A DNA stretch of 64,000 nt from JAKAVN01 sp963734845 (GCA_963734845.1 CAVTIS010000015.1:1-64000); one strand, 5' to 3'; numbered from the stretch's first letter, positions 26,616 through 35,974 are shown. Program-made: numbers and translations. The notes: a model not told the origin generated them from the sequence alone.

Positions 26616-27842
26616 ATGAGCGCAAACCGCCCGACCCACGTACTCGACGGCTACAAAGTCCTCGACTTCACCCAGTTCATCGCGGGGCCCACGGTCACCA
26701 GGATGATGGCGCAGATGGGCGCCGATGTTATCAAAGTTGAGATCGCGCCCGACGGCGACCGCACCCGCCTGCTGCCTCTGGTCCGCGATCACCGGAGCGG
26801 CTATTTCGTCCAGCAGAATCTGGGTAAACGCAGCCTCTGCCTCAACGTCAAAAATCCGGCCGCGCTGGCGATACTCAAGGAACTCGTCGCCAAGGTCGAC
26901 GTGGTGGTGGAGAATTTCGCGCCCGGCGTGATCGCGAGGATGGGTCTGGACTATGAGACCGTGCGCTCGCTCAACCCGCGCAGCGTGATGTGTTCGGTCT
27001 CGACCTTCGGCCAGCAGGGCCCGCTCGCGCATCTGCCGGGCTACGACTTCATCGCGCAGGCGTATTCCGGGATTACCTACATGATCGGCGAAGCGGATGG
27101 TCCGCCTTATTTTCCGGCCGCGGCGCTCGGCGACGTCAGCACCGGCGTGCACGCGGCGTTGGCCGTGGTCGCGGCGCTCCTGCATCGCGAGCGCACCGGC
27201 GAGGGCCAGTTTCTCGACATCGCGTTGCTCGACGCCTACTTCCACTGTCATCACACGGCGATCGAGATGTATAGCCTGAGCGGCGGCGCGATTAAGCCGG
27301 AGCGCAGCGGCCATCATATTTCCTACGCCGCGCCTTGCGGGATGTTCAAAGGGCGCGAGCGTTATATCTTCATCATCGCGGGCATCGATCATCAGTTCGC
27401 GCAGTTGTGCGACGCGATGAAGCAGCCCGAGTTGGCGAGCGACGATCGCTTCAAGAGCAACTCCCGGCGGCTCGATAACCTGCCCGAGTTGATTCGAATC
27501 ATCGAAGGATGGCTGGCCACGATGCCGAGCGACCAAGCCGCGATCGAGCGCCTGGCCGAGTATCGCGTGCCGGCTGCGCCCGTGCTCTCGCCGGACGAGG
27601 CGCTCAAACTTCCGCATCTGCGCCAGCGCGGCACGGTCGCCACTGTCAAAGATCCGATCCTGGGGAGCTTCGATCTGCCCGGCTTTCCGCTTCACTTCTC
27701 GAGCTTCCCCGAGCCGGCTGGCGACGGCGCACCGATGCTAGGGCAGCATAACGAGGAAATTCTCACCGGCTATCTCGGCTATTCGCGCGAGCGGGTTGGC
27801 GAACTTGAAAGCGCCGGCGTGCTGCATCGCGAGCCGCGTTGA
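26616..27842 (+). CDS. CaiB/BaiF type III CoA-transferase (stand-alone)
   Basis: This 408-residue type III CoA-transferase has its catalytic residue at Asp173 in AALGDVSTG, then RTGEGQFLDIALLDAYF. The N-terminal KVLDFTQFIAGP and MGADVIKVE segments are canonical. Unlike the other two loci in this window it is not paired with a paralogue, so it is probably homodimeric. It converges with the Rieske operon and is divergent from the crotonase gene, with about 160 bases between starts. The substrate is unknown, perhaps an aromatic or dicarboxylic acid given the Rieske genes. Confidence 0.93.
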   Translation: MSANRPTHVLDGYKVLDFTQFIAGPTVTRMMAQMGADVIKVEIAPDGDRTRLLPLVRDHRSGYFVQQNLGKRSLCLNVKNPAALAILKELVAKVDVVVENFAPGVIARMGLDYETVRSLNPRSVMCSVSTFGQQGPLAHLPGYDFIAQAYSGITYMIGEADGPPYFPAAALGDVSTGVHAALAVVAALLHRERTGEGQFLDIALLDAYFHCHHTAIEMYSLSGGAIKPERSGHHISYAAPCGMFKGRERYIFIIAGIDHQFAQLCDAMKQPELASDDRFKSNSRRLDNLPELIRIIEGWLATMPSDQAAIERLAEYRVPAAPVLSPDEALKLPHLRQRGTVATVKDPILGSFDLPGFPLHFSSFPEPAGDGAPMLGQHNEEILTGYLGYSRERVGELESAGVLHREPR

Positions 27843-27869
27843 TCCATCGCGACCAGCGCTGACGCGGAG

Positions 27870-29147
27870 CTACGAACGCATCACGTCGCGGTAGTGGCGC
27901 CAAATGCCACGCTGCGTGGTCTCGTCGGTCTCATGACCCGCGATCGTGCCCGAGCGTTCGTGCTGCTCGCGATGGAGTCCCCGGCGCAACACCAGCCATT
28001 CGTCGGTCCGCGCGCGGAAACCCTCCTGGTTGCGCTCGTAGGCTTCGAAATCGTCTGGCGCCACGCGTCCCGCCGGCCCGTGAATCAGGTAGGTCTCGGC
28101 GAGGCGGCGATGGTTCATCTCGTCGGGCGCCCCTTTGAGCATCGTCGGATAGTAGTAGACGACCGTTTCATTGACGCTCACCGGCTGAATGATGCGGAAC
28201 TGGTTAAGTATAAAAATGATATTCGGGAACACGCAGAAGTGCGGCCCACCAACCTGGATTATCTCGCGAGCGCGGTCCGCTCCATAGCGCTGTTCCATCG
28301 CATCCTGGTATTGCTGCCACGCTTGGGCGCTCCACCCGTGCGGCACCACCCGCCCGCCGCGCTCGCGGTTCACCGCGGTCAGGTCGAGTTGTGCGCTGCC
28401 GTTGCCGAGGTCGCGCGCGAGTGCGTCGGTATGCTCGCCGAAGACCGACTCCATGTCGACCTTGCGCCCCTTGGTGATGAGCATCATGGCCGCGTGATGC
28501 AGGATGTTTGGATGGTAACCGTCGACCGAGTTCTCCAGCGCCATTTTCCAGTTGCCCTTGAACGAGTGCTTGAGCACGCCCGAGCGCAGCACCACTTCGC
28601 CCTCGGGCGAGAGATCAACGAACTGATCGATTAGTTCAGCGGCCTTGCCCAACCGCTCCTTGAGGCTTGGCCCCGTCACGCTCATGCTGCCGAAGATGAG
28701 CCCGCGATAGGTCTCCATGCGCGCGACCCGCGCCAACGGGTATTGCTCGCGAGAGAAAGAGCCATCATATCCGGCGGCGTACGGCACTCCGACCAGTGCG
28801 CCCCGGTTGTTGTAGGTCCATCCATGGTAGGCGCAGCGGAACGCATGCGCGTTGCCGCGCTCGCTCTGACACACGGTATTGCCTCGATGCATGCAGCGGT
28901 TGAGCAGCAGATGTATCGCACGGTCCTCGTCGCGCGAGACAATAACCGGCTGCAATCCGATCTTACGCGTTACGTAGTCGCCCGGCTCTGGAATCTCACT
29001 TTCATGAGCGACATATATCCAGTCGCGATACCATATCTTCTCCAGCTCTTCTTCGAAGACGGCGGGATCGTAGTAGACTCGGCCGTTCACGCGCTCGTCC
29101 TGAACCAGATGGTTGTAGTCGGCTTGCGTGGAAAGCATATTCGTCAT
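27870..29147 (-). CDS. Rieske ring-hydroxylating oxygenase, alpha subunit
   Basis: This catalytic subunit inserts oxygen into an aromatic or related substrate. The Rieske [2Fe-2S] ligands are in CMHRGNTVC (CxH) and CAYHGWTYN (CxxH). The mononuclear iron site lies in ENSVDGYHPNILHH, with Asp and two His, followed by a long C-terminal catalytic domain with the distal Asp (about residue 355). At 425 residues the length is normal for three-component dioxygenases. It is the last gene of an operon of beta subunit, small protein and alpha subunit. No ferredoxin or reductase gene lies nearby, so electrons must come from elsewhere. The substrate class cannot be fixed by eye. Confidence 0.93.
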   Translation of the reverse strand: MTNMLSTQADYNHLVQDERVNGRVYYDPAVFEEELEKIWYRDWIYVAHESEIPEPGDYVTRKIGLQPVIVSRDEDRAIHLLLNRCMHRGNTVCQSERGNAHAFRCAYHGWTYNNRGALVGVPYAAGYDGSFSREQYPLARVARMETYRGLIFGSMSVTGPSLKERLGKAAELIDQFVDLSPEGEVVLRSGVLKHSFKGNWKMALENSVDGYHPNILHHAAMMLITKGRKVDMESVFGEHTDALARDLGNGSAQLDLTAVNRERGGRVVPHGWSAQAWQQYQDAMEQRYGADRAREIIQVGGPHFCVFPNIIFILNQFRIIQPVSVNETVVYYYPTMLKGAPDEMNHRRLAETYLIHGPAGRVAPDDFEAYERNQEGFRARTDEWLVLRRGLHREQHERSGTIAGHETDETTQRGIWRHYRDVMRS

Positions 29148-29163
29148 CTCGCCACCGCCCTAG

Positions 29164-29400
29164 TCACGAGTTTCGAACATTTTCCTGCCGCGCGGGGTCG
29201 AGAAACGGCGACAGATCTTCGTGCCGGATCCAGGCCAACGCGGCAAGCTCGAGCGGATCGAGAAATACGCTGCGTCCGCTCTGCGTGTCACGGATCATGA
29301 GCCGCGGCCCATTGCCGCGGTCGTCTCGCCCGACTTCGACCGCAGCGAATTCGCTGGCCAGCCGAAATATCGTGTTGCGTCCGTCGTTGTTGGCGGACAT
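29164..29400 (-). CDS. Small protein between Rieske beta and alpha subunits
   Basis: This 78-residue protein has no Cys, no signal peptide and no membrane span, so it is not a ferredoxin. It reads as a compact beta-rich domain (IFRLASEFAAVEVGRD, RLMIRDTQSGRSVFLDPLEL) with a short helical end (LAALAWIRHEDLSPFLD). It is packed tightly between the beta subunit (two bases) and the alpha subunit (16 bases), so co-expression with the oxygenase is near certain. I recall similar small ORFs beside Rieske genes, sometimes carrying unconvincing enzyme names. An assembly or regulatory role is inference. Confidence 0.75.
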   Translation of the reverse strand: MSANNDGRNTIFRLASEFAAVEVGRDDRGNGPRLMIRDTQSGRSVFLDPLELAALAWIRHEDLSPFLDPARQENVRNS

Positions 29401-29402
29401 GG

Positions 29403-29894
29403 CTAAATCAGAAACATCAGGTTGGGCATCGGTTCATCGTTGTTTATCAGCATGACCTTCTTCGAACGAATCCTGAAGCCGCCGCCGGCCGGGACCAGCT
29501 TGTGAATCGAGGTTCCCGCCCACAAGTACTGCTCATGGCGATGCAGTTGGGCAAGGATAAAGTTGGAGCTGGCCGTCACCTCGGCGGCCGTCTCGTCCTC
29601 GAGTTCGACGTTCGAAACCACTCGGCGCAGGCGCGGCGCCTGCTCGCGGAGCCACAGCGTTTCGCGCAGCCGCGTGATGCGGTTACGCAGCTGCGTGCGA
29701 GTATCGTAAATGATCGAAACGTTGACCTTGGGATCGACGTCGTCGCCGTTGCAGGGAACCCAGTAGGTCACCTGGCCGTCTTCGGCCCACAGCGCAAGCC
29801 AATCGTCGTACCGGTGGTTATCCATCAGGCGCGCCTCGTGATAGAGAAAACGTTCGATCGCGCTTCGCTCAACAGCCATTGTACAAATTGCCAT
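29403..29894 (-). CDS. Rieske ring-hydroxylating oxygenase, beta subunit
   Basis: This is the small, structural subunit of an alpha3beta3 oxygenase, with the SnoaL/NTF2-like cone fold. Family landmarks are the N-terminal FLYHEARLMDNHRYDDWLAL, WAEDGQVTYWVP, RITRLRETLWLREQAPRLRR and the C-terminal strand pair around SKKVMLIN. At 163 residues the length is typical. The ATG at 29894 is used here; a second ATG at 29879 would also fit. It is the first gene of the operon, and its divergent neighbour is the HtrA-like gene, with about 250 bases of likely promoter region between them. Confidence 0.92.
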   Translation of the reverse strand: MAICTMAVERSAIERFLYHEARLMDNHRYDDWLALWAEDGQVTYWVPCNGDDVDPKVNVSIIYDTRTQLRNRITRLRETLWLREQAPRLRRVVSNVELEDETAAEVTASSNFILAQLHRHEQYLWAGTSIHKLVPAGGGFRIRSKKVMLINNDEPMPNLMFLI

Positions 29895-30141
29895 TCATGC
29901 GATTGCCATCCGTCCGGTGAAACCTTCCGTGACCGCTCAGGCCCTACAGAAATGTGCGTAAGCCCTGCAGGCCTTAAAAGTCAAGCGAGGTTTTCGCGTG
30001 GCCCGCGGACTCGGGCGTTCACAACGTGTTGATCCGCGTGTTTCGCGGAGCTTGAAACGGCGCGCCACTATGCTCAAATCATTTTACGCATGGGTCGCGC
30101 AGTGACCGGCGGTCCGGCTGCGAATTTTACGGAGCGCATCT

Positions 30142-31050
30142 TTGAACGCAACGTTGTATCTGCTCGAGAAGGTCGCGAACGCGACCGTCGGTATCCATTC
30201 GGTGATACCAGCTTCGCATCCGTCGGCCAGCATCGGTCTCGGCACCGACCGCAACGGGACCGGCACGCTGGTCAGCGCAGACGGACTCATCATCACGGTC
30301 AATTACATGCTGATGGGTGCGCAAAACGTCTCGGTCACACTGAACAACGGACAGGAGCTGCCGGCGGCTATCGTGGCGCAGGATTTCACGACCAATCTCG
30401 CGCTGCTCAAGGTCGACGGCCGCGGGCTTCCCTTCCTGCAGGCGATCTCGTCGCTGACCTGTTCGGCCGGCCAGGAAGTTCTGATGGTCTCGAGCATCGG
30501 AGGCGAAAAGCGATGCGCCGATGTCGGGCACATCACCTATCTCGGCCCGTTCGATGCGGCGTGGGAATTCGTGCTCGAGCGCTGCATCTGCGTGACCGCC
30601 TCGGCGCTCAACATCGGGCTCAACGGCGGACCGATTTGCAACTCGCGCGGACAGATCGTCGGAGTCTCGTATCTGAACTTCGCCGATCTAAGCCGCGCGA
30701 TCCTGGCCATCCCCGGCGAATGTTTCATCCTGGGCCGCGATGAACTGGTGCGCCACGGCCGCCGCGTCAGCGTGCCGTCGCGGCTGTGGCTGGGCATAAT
30801 GTCGTACACGTTGCGGGAGCACGTGGTGATCGCGAGCGTGATGCCTGGGAGCCCGAGCGAGAAGGCCGGCCTCAAGCAGGGCGACGTGGTGCTGGCCGCC
30901 GACGAAAACGAGATCCACGACCGGCGCACGTTGTACGACACGATTAACAGTCATCACGCGGGCGAGATCGTCAAGCTGAAGATTCTGCGCGACAATCGGG
31001 TCCGCCAAATTCCTGTCACGGCGGTTCGCGTCGAAGACTACCTGGGCTAG
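30142..31050 (+). CDS. HtrA/DegP-like pseudoprotease with PDZ domain
   Basis: The chymotrypsin-like fold of the S1C/HtrA family is evident: GTGTLVSADGLIITVNYML, QDFTTNLALLKV and LNGGPICNSRGQIVGV. It is followed by a PDZ domain (about residues 215-300, LGIMSYTLREHVVIASVMPG). All three catalytic positions are substituted: Tyr55 for His, Asn85 for Asp and Asn161 for Ser. It therefore cannot work as a serine protease by the usual mechanism and is probably a chaperone or binding scaffold. No signal peptide is visible, unlike DegP. The start is TTG, with GGAG seven bases upstream. Confidence 0.85.
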   Translation: MNATLYLLEKVANATVGIHSVIPASHPSASIGLGTDRNGTGTLVSADGLIITVNYMLMGAQNVSVTLNNGQELPAAIVAQDFTTNLALLKVDGRGLPFLQAISSLTCSAGQEVLMVSSIGGEKRCADVGHITYLGPFDAAWEFVLERCICVTASALNIGLNGGPICNSRGQIVGVSYLNFADLSRAILAIPGECFILGRDELVRHGRRVSVPSRLWLGIMSYTLREHVVIASVMPGSPSEKAGLKQGDVVLAADENEIHDRRTLYDTINSHHAGEIVKLKILRDNRVRQIPVTAVRVEDYLG

Positions 31051-31083
31051 CGGCGGCCACGAGCCGCCCGCAACCCCCCTTCG

Positions 31084-33816
31084 CTAAACATCCTTGAAAG
31101 CGCGCTTGGTGCGACGTTCCTCGATTGCGGCCTGCGCGGCGGCCAGGCGAGCGATCGGAACCCGAAATGGCGAACACGAAACGTAGTCGAGCCCGAGGCG
31201 ATGGCAGAGTTTCACGCTCTCGGGATCGCCGCCATGCTCGCCGCAGATGCCTAGCTTGAGCTTCGGGTTGGCCTTGCGGCCGCGCTCGATGGCGATTCGC
31301 ATCAGGCCGCCGACACCGTCGGGATCGAGTTGCGCGAATGGGTCGCTCTTGTAGATGCCGCGCTCGATGTAGTCGCCGAGGAATTTGCCCGAGTCGTCGC
31401 GCGAGAGCCCGTACGCCATCTGCGTGAGGTCATTGGTGCCGAAGGAAAAGAATTCAGCGACCGCGCCGATTTCACCGGCCTCAATACAGGCGCGGGGCAC
31501 CTCGATCATCGTGCCGATCGAATATTTGACTCGCGTTCCGAGTTGCTTGGCGACCTCGCGAATCTCGGAGGCCAGTATTTCATATTCGCGGCGCTCACCG
31601 ATGAGCGGCAGCATGATTTCGGGAATCACGCGCACGCCCTCGGAATGCAACTGGGTGGCAGCCTCCAGGATCGCGCGGACCTGCGCCTTATATATCTCCG
31701 GGTAGCTGATACCCAGGCGCGAGCCGCGATGGCCCAGCATCGGGTTGAACTCGAACAGGTTGTCGCGCACCTGTTTGAGATGATCCGTGGTAACGCCAAT
31801 TTTGGCCGCGAGTTCGCGAATCTCGGCCTCCTCCCTGGGCAGGAACTCGTGCAGCGGCGGATCGAGCAGACGGATGGTCACGGGCAAGCCCTTCATCTCG
31901 CGCAGGATGCCCACAAAATCCTCGCGCTGCATCGGTAGAATCTTGGCCAACGCGCGGGCGCGCTGCTCGCCGTTCTCAGCCAGAATCATCTCGCGTACCG
32001 CCTCGATTCGCTCGGGTGCGAAGAACATATGCTCGGTGCGGCACAGCCCGATACCTTCGGCGCCGAATTCGCGCGCGGTTTTGGCGTCGTGCGGCGTGTC
32101 GGCATTGGCGCGAACGCCGAGGCGCCGTTCGGCGTCGGCCCATCCCAGAAATTTCTTAAAAAAGGGCGACATCACCGGCTCGACGGTCGGCACGCGTCCC
32201 TCGATAACCTCGCCGGCGGTGCCGTCGAGCGTCAGGTATTCGCCGCGATGAATCACCTTGCCGGCGGCGCTGAGCGTGCCGGCCGCGTAGTTGATCTCGA
32301 TTTCCGAGCATCCGGCCACGCAGCACTTGCCCATCCCGCGCGCCACTACCGCGGCATGGCTGGTCATCCCGCCACGCGCGGTCAGAATTCCCTCCGCCAC
32401 CTGCATCCCGTGGATGTCCTCGGGCGAAGTCTCGATGCGAACCAGGATTACCTTGCGCCCAGCCTGAGTCACCGCGACTGCCTCGTCGGCGCTGAACACG
32501 GCTTCGCCTGCCACAGCGCCGGGCGACGCCGGCAGGCCGCGCGCCAGCACTTTTTTGGGCGCGCGCGGATCGAGTCGCGGGTGGAGCAATTGTTCTAGTT
32601 GCACCGGCTCGACGCGCAGCAGCGCGGTGCCGCGATCGATGAGCTTTTCCCGGGTCATCTCGACCGCCGCACGAACCGCGGCCTCGGCTGTGCGTTTGCC
32701 GTTGCGAGTCTGAAGCATGAAGAGTTTGCCGCGCTCGATCGTGAATTCGAGGTCCTGCATGTCGCGGAAATGGCGCTCCAGCCGAGCCGCAACTTTCACC
32801 AGCTCTCGGTACGCCGCAGGAAAGCTTTCCTCCAGCGTGGCGTGCTTCGCGCGGCGCTCGTCTTCGCTGATGCCGCCGCGCTTGGCCCATTCTCGCCCGG
32901 CGGCGAGGCTAATCTGGCGCGGCGTGCGAATTCCGGCGACCACGTCCTCGCCCTGAGCATTGGGGAGAAACTCGCCGTAGATGCCCTTTGCGCCAGTGGA
33001 CGGATCGCGCGTGAAGGCGACGCCGGTTGCGCAGTCGGCGCCGAGGTTGCCGAAGACCATCGATTGCACGGTCACCGCCGTGCCCCAGTCGCCCGGGATG
33101 TTGTTCAGCTTGCGGTAGGTCACAGCACGATCGTTGTTCCACGACTCGAACACCGCGCCGATCGCCGCCCACAACTGCTGCCGCGGATCCTGGGGCACGT
33201 CCTGTCCAGTACGCGCGCGGATTAGATCGCGGAATTCGCCGACCAATTCCTTCAGATCGTCGGCGGTGAGGTCGACGTCCTGAATTACGCCGCGCAGCGC
33301 CTTCTTTCGATCGATCAGCTCTTCGAACGGATCGGGATCATTCTTGTTCTCGGGCTTCAGCTTCAGTACGACATCGCCGTACATCTGGCAAAACCGCCGG
33401 TAGGAGTCCCAGGCGAAGCGCGCGTTCTGGCTCGCCGCCTCGAGGCCCTTGACGGTCTCGTCGGTGAGTCCCAGGTTGAGCACCGTGTCCATCATACCCG
33501 GCATTGAGACGCGCGCGCCCGAGCGCACCGAGACCAGCAGCGGATTATGCGCATCGCCGAACCGCCGGCCCATCGCCTTTTCGATTCGCGCGACGCTTTT
33601 GGCGACGCCCTCCTTGAGCCCGGCCGGATATTTGCCGCCGTGGGTATAGAAGTAAGTGCACACGCGCGTGCTGATGGTGAAGCCGGGCGGCACCGGCAGT
33701 TTGAGCGAGGCCATCTCATGCAGGCCCGCGCCCTTGCCGCCCAGAAGCTCACGCATCGTGCCGCGGCCCTCGGCCACGTCCGCGCCGAAAAAGTAGATTT
33801 CAGGATGAACACGCGC
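31084..33816 (-). CDS. ppdK: Pyruvate, phosphate dikinase
   Basis: PPDK interconverts pyruvate, ATP and phosphate with PEP, AMP and pyrophosphate in the cytoplasm, in gluconeogenic or pyrophosphate-driven glycolytic use. The N-terminal ATP-grasp domain starts FFGADVAEGRGTMRELLGGKGAGL. The swivelling domain carries the phospho-histidine in GGMTSHAAVVARGMG, and the C-terminal PEP/pyruvate barrel has GIGLCRTEHMFF and LGICGEHGGDP with the catalytic Cys. The ATG at 33816 yields 910 residues, normal for the family; a TTG at 33864 would add 16. It is convergent with the HtrA-like gene. Confidence 0.96.
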   Translation of the reverse strand, partial: ARVHPEIYFFGADVAEGRGTMRELLGGKGAGLHEMASLKLPVPPGFTISTRVCTYFYTHGGKYPAGLKEGVAKSVARIEKAMGRRFGDAHNPLLVSVRSGARVSMPGMMDTVLNLGLTDETVKGLEAASQNARFAWDSYRRFCQMYGDVVLKLKPENKNDPDPFEELIDRKKALRGVIQDVDLTADDLKELVGEFRDLIRARTGQDVPQDPRQQLWAAIGAVFESWNNDRAVTYRKLNNIPGDWGTAVTVQSMVFGNLGADCATGVAFTRDPSTGAKGIYGEFLPNAQGEDVVAGIRTPRQISLAAGREWAKRGGISEDERRAKHATLEESFPAAYRELVKVAARLERHFRDMQDLEFTIERGKLFMLQTRNGKRTAEAAVRAAVEMTREKLIDRGTALLRVEPVQLEQLLHPRLDPRAPKKVLARGLPASPGAVAGEAVFSADEAVAVTQAGRKVILVRIETSPEDIHGMQVAEGILTARGGMTSHAAVVARGMGKCCVAGCSEIEINYAAGTLSAAGKVIHRGEYLTLDGTAGEVIEGRVPTVEPVMSPFFKKFLGWADAERRLGVRANADTPHDAKTAREFGAEGIGLCRTEHMFFAPERIEAVREMILAENGEQRARALAKILPMQREDFVGILREMKGLPVTIRLLDPPLHEFLPREEAEIRELAAKIGVTTDHLKQVRDNLFEFNPMLGHRGSRLGISYPEIYKAQVRAILEAATQLHSEGVRVIPEIMLPLIGERREYEILASEIREVAKQLGTRVKYSIGTMIEVPRACIEAGEIGAVAEFFSFGTNDLTQMAYGLSRDDSGKFLGDYIERGIYKSDPFAQLDPDGVGGLMRIAIERGRKANPKLKLGICGEHGGDPESVKLCHRLGLDYVSCSPFRVPIARLAAAQAAIEERRTKRAFKDV

Positions 33817-33923
33817 CATTGTAGGAAATGATTCTCCCTTCCCCGCACGCGCGGGAATCGTCAAAACAGAATTGCACCGCAGCGGCGAATTGCAACTTGC
33901 GGCGTTCTTGGGACGCAGCGCGC

Positions 33924-35222
33924 CTAGCGATGCCAGCCGATGCGCTCGGTCAACTCCGCCGGCAACGCCGCGATCTTGAATCGCACCTGCTCGGTCGAAT
34001 CGCGGTCGCGCAGCGTTACCGTGTCGTCTTCCATGGTCTGATGATCGATCGTAATGCCGAACGGCGTACCCACCTCGTCCTGGCGACGATAGCGCCGCCC
34101 GATCGAGCCAGCCTGATCGTAAGCGGCGGTGAATTGCCGCTTGAGCATCCGCAACACTTCCTGCGCCTTCTCGGGCTGCCCGGCCTTGCGCAGCAGCGGA
34201 TAGACGGCGACCTTGACCGGGGCGAGCCGTGGATCGAGGCGGAGCACGATCCTTTCCTCGTTCTCGACCACGTCTTCATCGTATGCGTCGAGCATGAACG
34301 CAAGCATCGCGCGGTCTACTCCCGCGGCCGGTTCAATCACCCACGGCCGGTAGCGCGCCTTGGCTTCCTCATCGAAGTAGGTCAGGTCCTTGCCGCTAAA
34401 TTGCGCGTGCTGGTCGAGGTCGAAGCTGCCGCGCTTGGCGATCCCTTCCAGCTCGCCCCATCCGAACGGGTAAAGATATTCGACGTCGGTGGTGCCGCGC
34501 GAATAGTGCGAAAGCTCGTCCTTCTCGTGCGGGCGCAGCTTCAGATGCTCGCGCCGCACGCCGTAATTCGCGTACCAGTCGAAACGCTGCGCGACCCAGT
34601 AGTCAAACCATCGCGCCTCCTCGGCCGCATCGGGCTTGACGAAAAATTCCATCTCCATCTGCTCGAATTCGCGGGTGCGAAAGATGAAGTTGCCGGGCGT
34701 GATTTCGTTACGGAACGACTTGCCGGTCTGCGCGACTCCGAACGGCAGCTTTACCCGTTGCGTGTCGACGATATTGGCGAAGTTTAGAAAAATGCCCTGC
34801 GCGGTTTCGGGGCGCAGGTAGATCACGTTCGCGCTGTCCTCGACCGGGCCCATGAAGGTCTTGAACATAAGGTTGAAGCTGCGCGCCTCGGTGAGTTCGC
34901 CGCCGCACTCGGGGCATCGAGGGCCCTGGACGTGGTCGGCGCGGAAGCGCTGCTTGCAGCTTTTGCAGTCGACCAGCGGATCGGTGAAATTCTGCAGATG
35001 GCCCGAAGCTTCCCAGGTGCGCGGATGCTGCAGGATGGCGCTGTCGAGGCCGACGACGTCGCTGCGGGTCGTCACCATCGCGCGCCACCAGGCCTCCTTG
35101 ACGTTGCGCTTGAGTTCGATGCCGAGCGGGCCATAGTCCCAGGTCGAACCGAGTCCGCCGTAAATCTCGCTGGCGGGAAAAACGATTCCGCGGCGCTTGC
35201 AGAGGTTAACCAGCTTTTCCAT
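33924..35222 (-). CDS. glyS: Glycyl-tRNA synthetase (dimeric type)
   Basis: This enzyme charges tRNA-Gly with glycine. It is the single-chain (alpha2) class II type, not the alpha/beta tetramer. It opens with LVNLCKRRGIVFPASEIYGG and YDYGPLG-like WDYGPLGIELK. Motif 2 is in RNEITPGNFIFRTREFEQ, and FRPETAQ-like LRPETAQGIFLNF is present. A zinc-binding insert has CKSC ... CPEC. The C-terminal anticodon-binding domain includes VAVYPLLRK. The ATG at 35222 gives 432 residues. The long upstream open frame is not conserved. Confidence 0.95.
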   Translation of the reverse strand: MEKLVNLCKRRGIVFPASEIYGGLGSTWDYGPLGIELKRNVKEAWWRAMVTTRSDVVGLDSAILQHPRTWEASGHLQNFTDPLVDCKSCKQRFRADHVQGPRCPECGGELTEARSFNLMFKTFMGPVEDSANVIYLRPETAQGIFLNFANIVDTQRVKLPFGVAQTGKSFRNEITPGNFIFRTREFEQMEMEFFVKPDAAEEARWFDYWVAQRFDWYANYGVRREHLKLRPHEKDELSHYSRGTTDVEYLYPFGWGELEGIAKRGSFDLDQHAQFSGKDLTYFDEEAKARYRPWVIEPAAGVDRAMLAFMLDAYDEDVVENEERIVLRLDPRLAPVKVAVYPLLRKAGQPEKAQEVLRMLKRQFTAAYDQAGSIGRRYRRQDEVGTPFGITIDHQTMEDDTVTLRDRDSTEQVRFKIAALPAELTERIGWHR

Positions 35223-35466
35223 CGTAACCGCGCGCTTGGTGCTCGCGGGCGATGTTTCCTCGATTTTCAGTTCGGACAAACGAACCCCCTTCGCAAAGCG
35301 GCCGATCCGCGACCATTTCGCCAACGCAGCCCGCCGACGCGTTGCGCCGGGCGCTATGTATACGTCGCGCGAGCTTAAAAACGTACCATGCAGTGACGGC
35401 CCCGGCAAATTTGCTCCTGCCCCGCCCGCAACTGCGCATGCAAACGCATCGTCGCTCGCTCGGAAA

Positions 35467-35538
35467 GCCTGTAATATCGCCGAGCCTGTATTATTGGCGT
35501 GGATATTGGCCTGTATTATGGTCGCTGTAATATCGCTC
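35467..35538. repeat. Four copies of a GCCTGTAWTAT-type repeat upstream of a lipoprotein gene
   Basis: Near-identical A+T-rich units begin at 35467, 35484, 35509 and about 35525. The outer two contain CTGTAATATCGC and the inner two GCCTGTATTAT. They lie between the divergent glyS and lipoprotein genes in an otherwise gene-free 367-base stretch (35223-35589). They could be an operator array, or simply a duplicated promoter region. Confidence 0.6.
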
Positions 35539-35589
35539 AAGACTATGGAGAAGCGGCGGCACTGCCGCGCACCGGAGAGACGACAACCT

Positions 35590-35946
35590 ATGCGAAACCA
35601 GAGAGCGAAATTCCGTGTCCGCGCGCGATCTTCTTTGATACTCGCTGCACTCGTGATGGCGATCGTGGCCGCCGGATGCAGCCATCGCGTGGTCGCCAAT
35701 CCAGGCGAGCATACGGTCAAGGTTTTTCCCGACCAGGCGACCTACGACAAGGTGGCGAAGATGAAATCCCAGGGCGGCGCGATGGGAATGCTGGGCGGGA
35801 TCGGCGCGAACCTGGCGGCCAAAGAGATTGATGACCAGACGCCGGTGCGGATCGTTACCAGCAACGACGAAGGCAGCGTGGTCGAAGTGACCGATGGGCC
35901 GTTTAAGGGCGTCACGGGGTTTGTCCCGCGGCAGAACGTGAACTGA
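35590..35946 (+). CDS. Small lipoprotein with SH3-like C-terminus
   Basis: This is a 118-residue exported lipoprotein. The signal sequence (SSLILAALVMAIVAAGC) ends in a good lipobox (VAAGC). A short Gly/Met-rich segment (GGAMGMLGGIGANLAAKE) precedes a C-terminal SH3-like strand set (VRIVTSNDEGSVVEVTDG, then FKGVTGFVPRQNV). Function is unknown. The ATG at 35590 is preceded by GGAGAGA. It is transcribed away from glyS from a region with four short repeats. Confidence 0.75.
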   Translation: MRNQRAKFRVRARSSLILAALVMAIVAAGCSHRVVANPGEHTVKVFPDQATYDKVAKMKSQGGAMGMLGGIGANLAAKEIDDQTPVRIVTSNDEGSVVEVTDGPFKGVTGFVPRQNVN

Positions 35947-35974
35947 TTCTGATAATGGCTTGTTTCGCCGGCGC

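Noticed and set aside
31051..31083. Short hairpin between the convergent HtrA-like and ppdK genes
   Set aside because: The stem is only about five base pairs and lacks a T-run, so I did not call a terminator.
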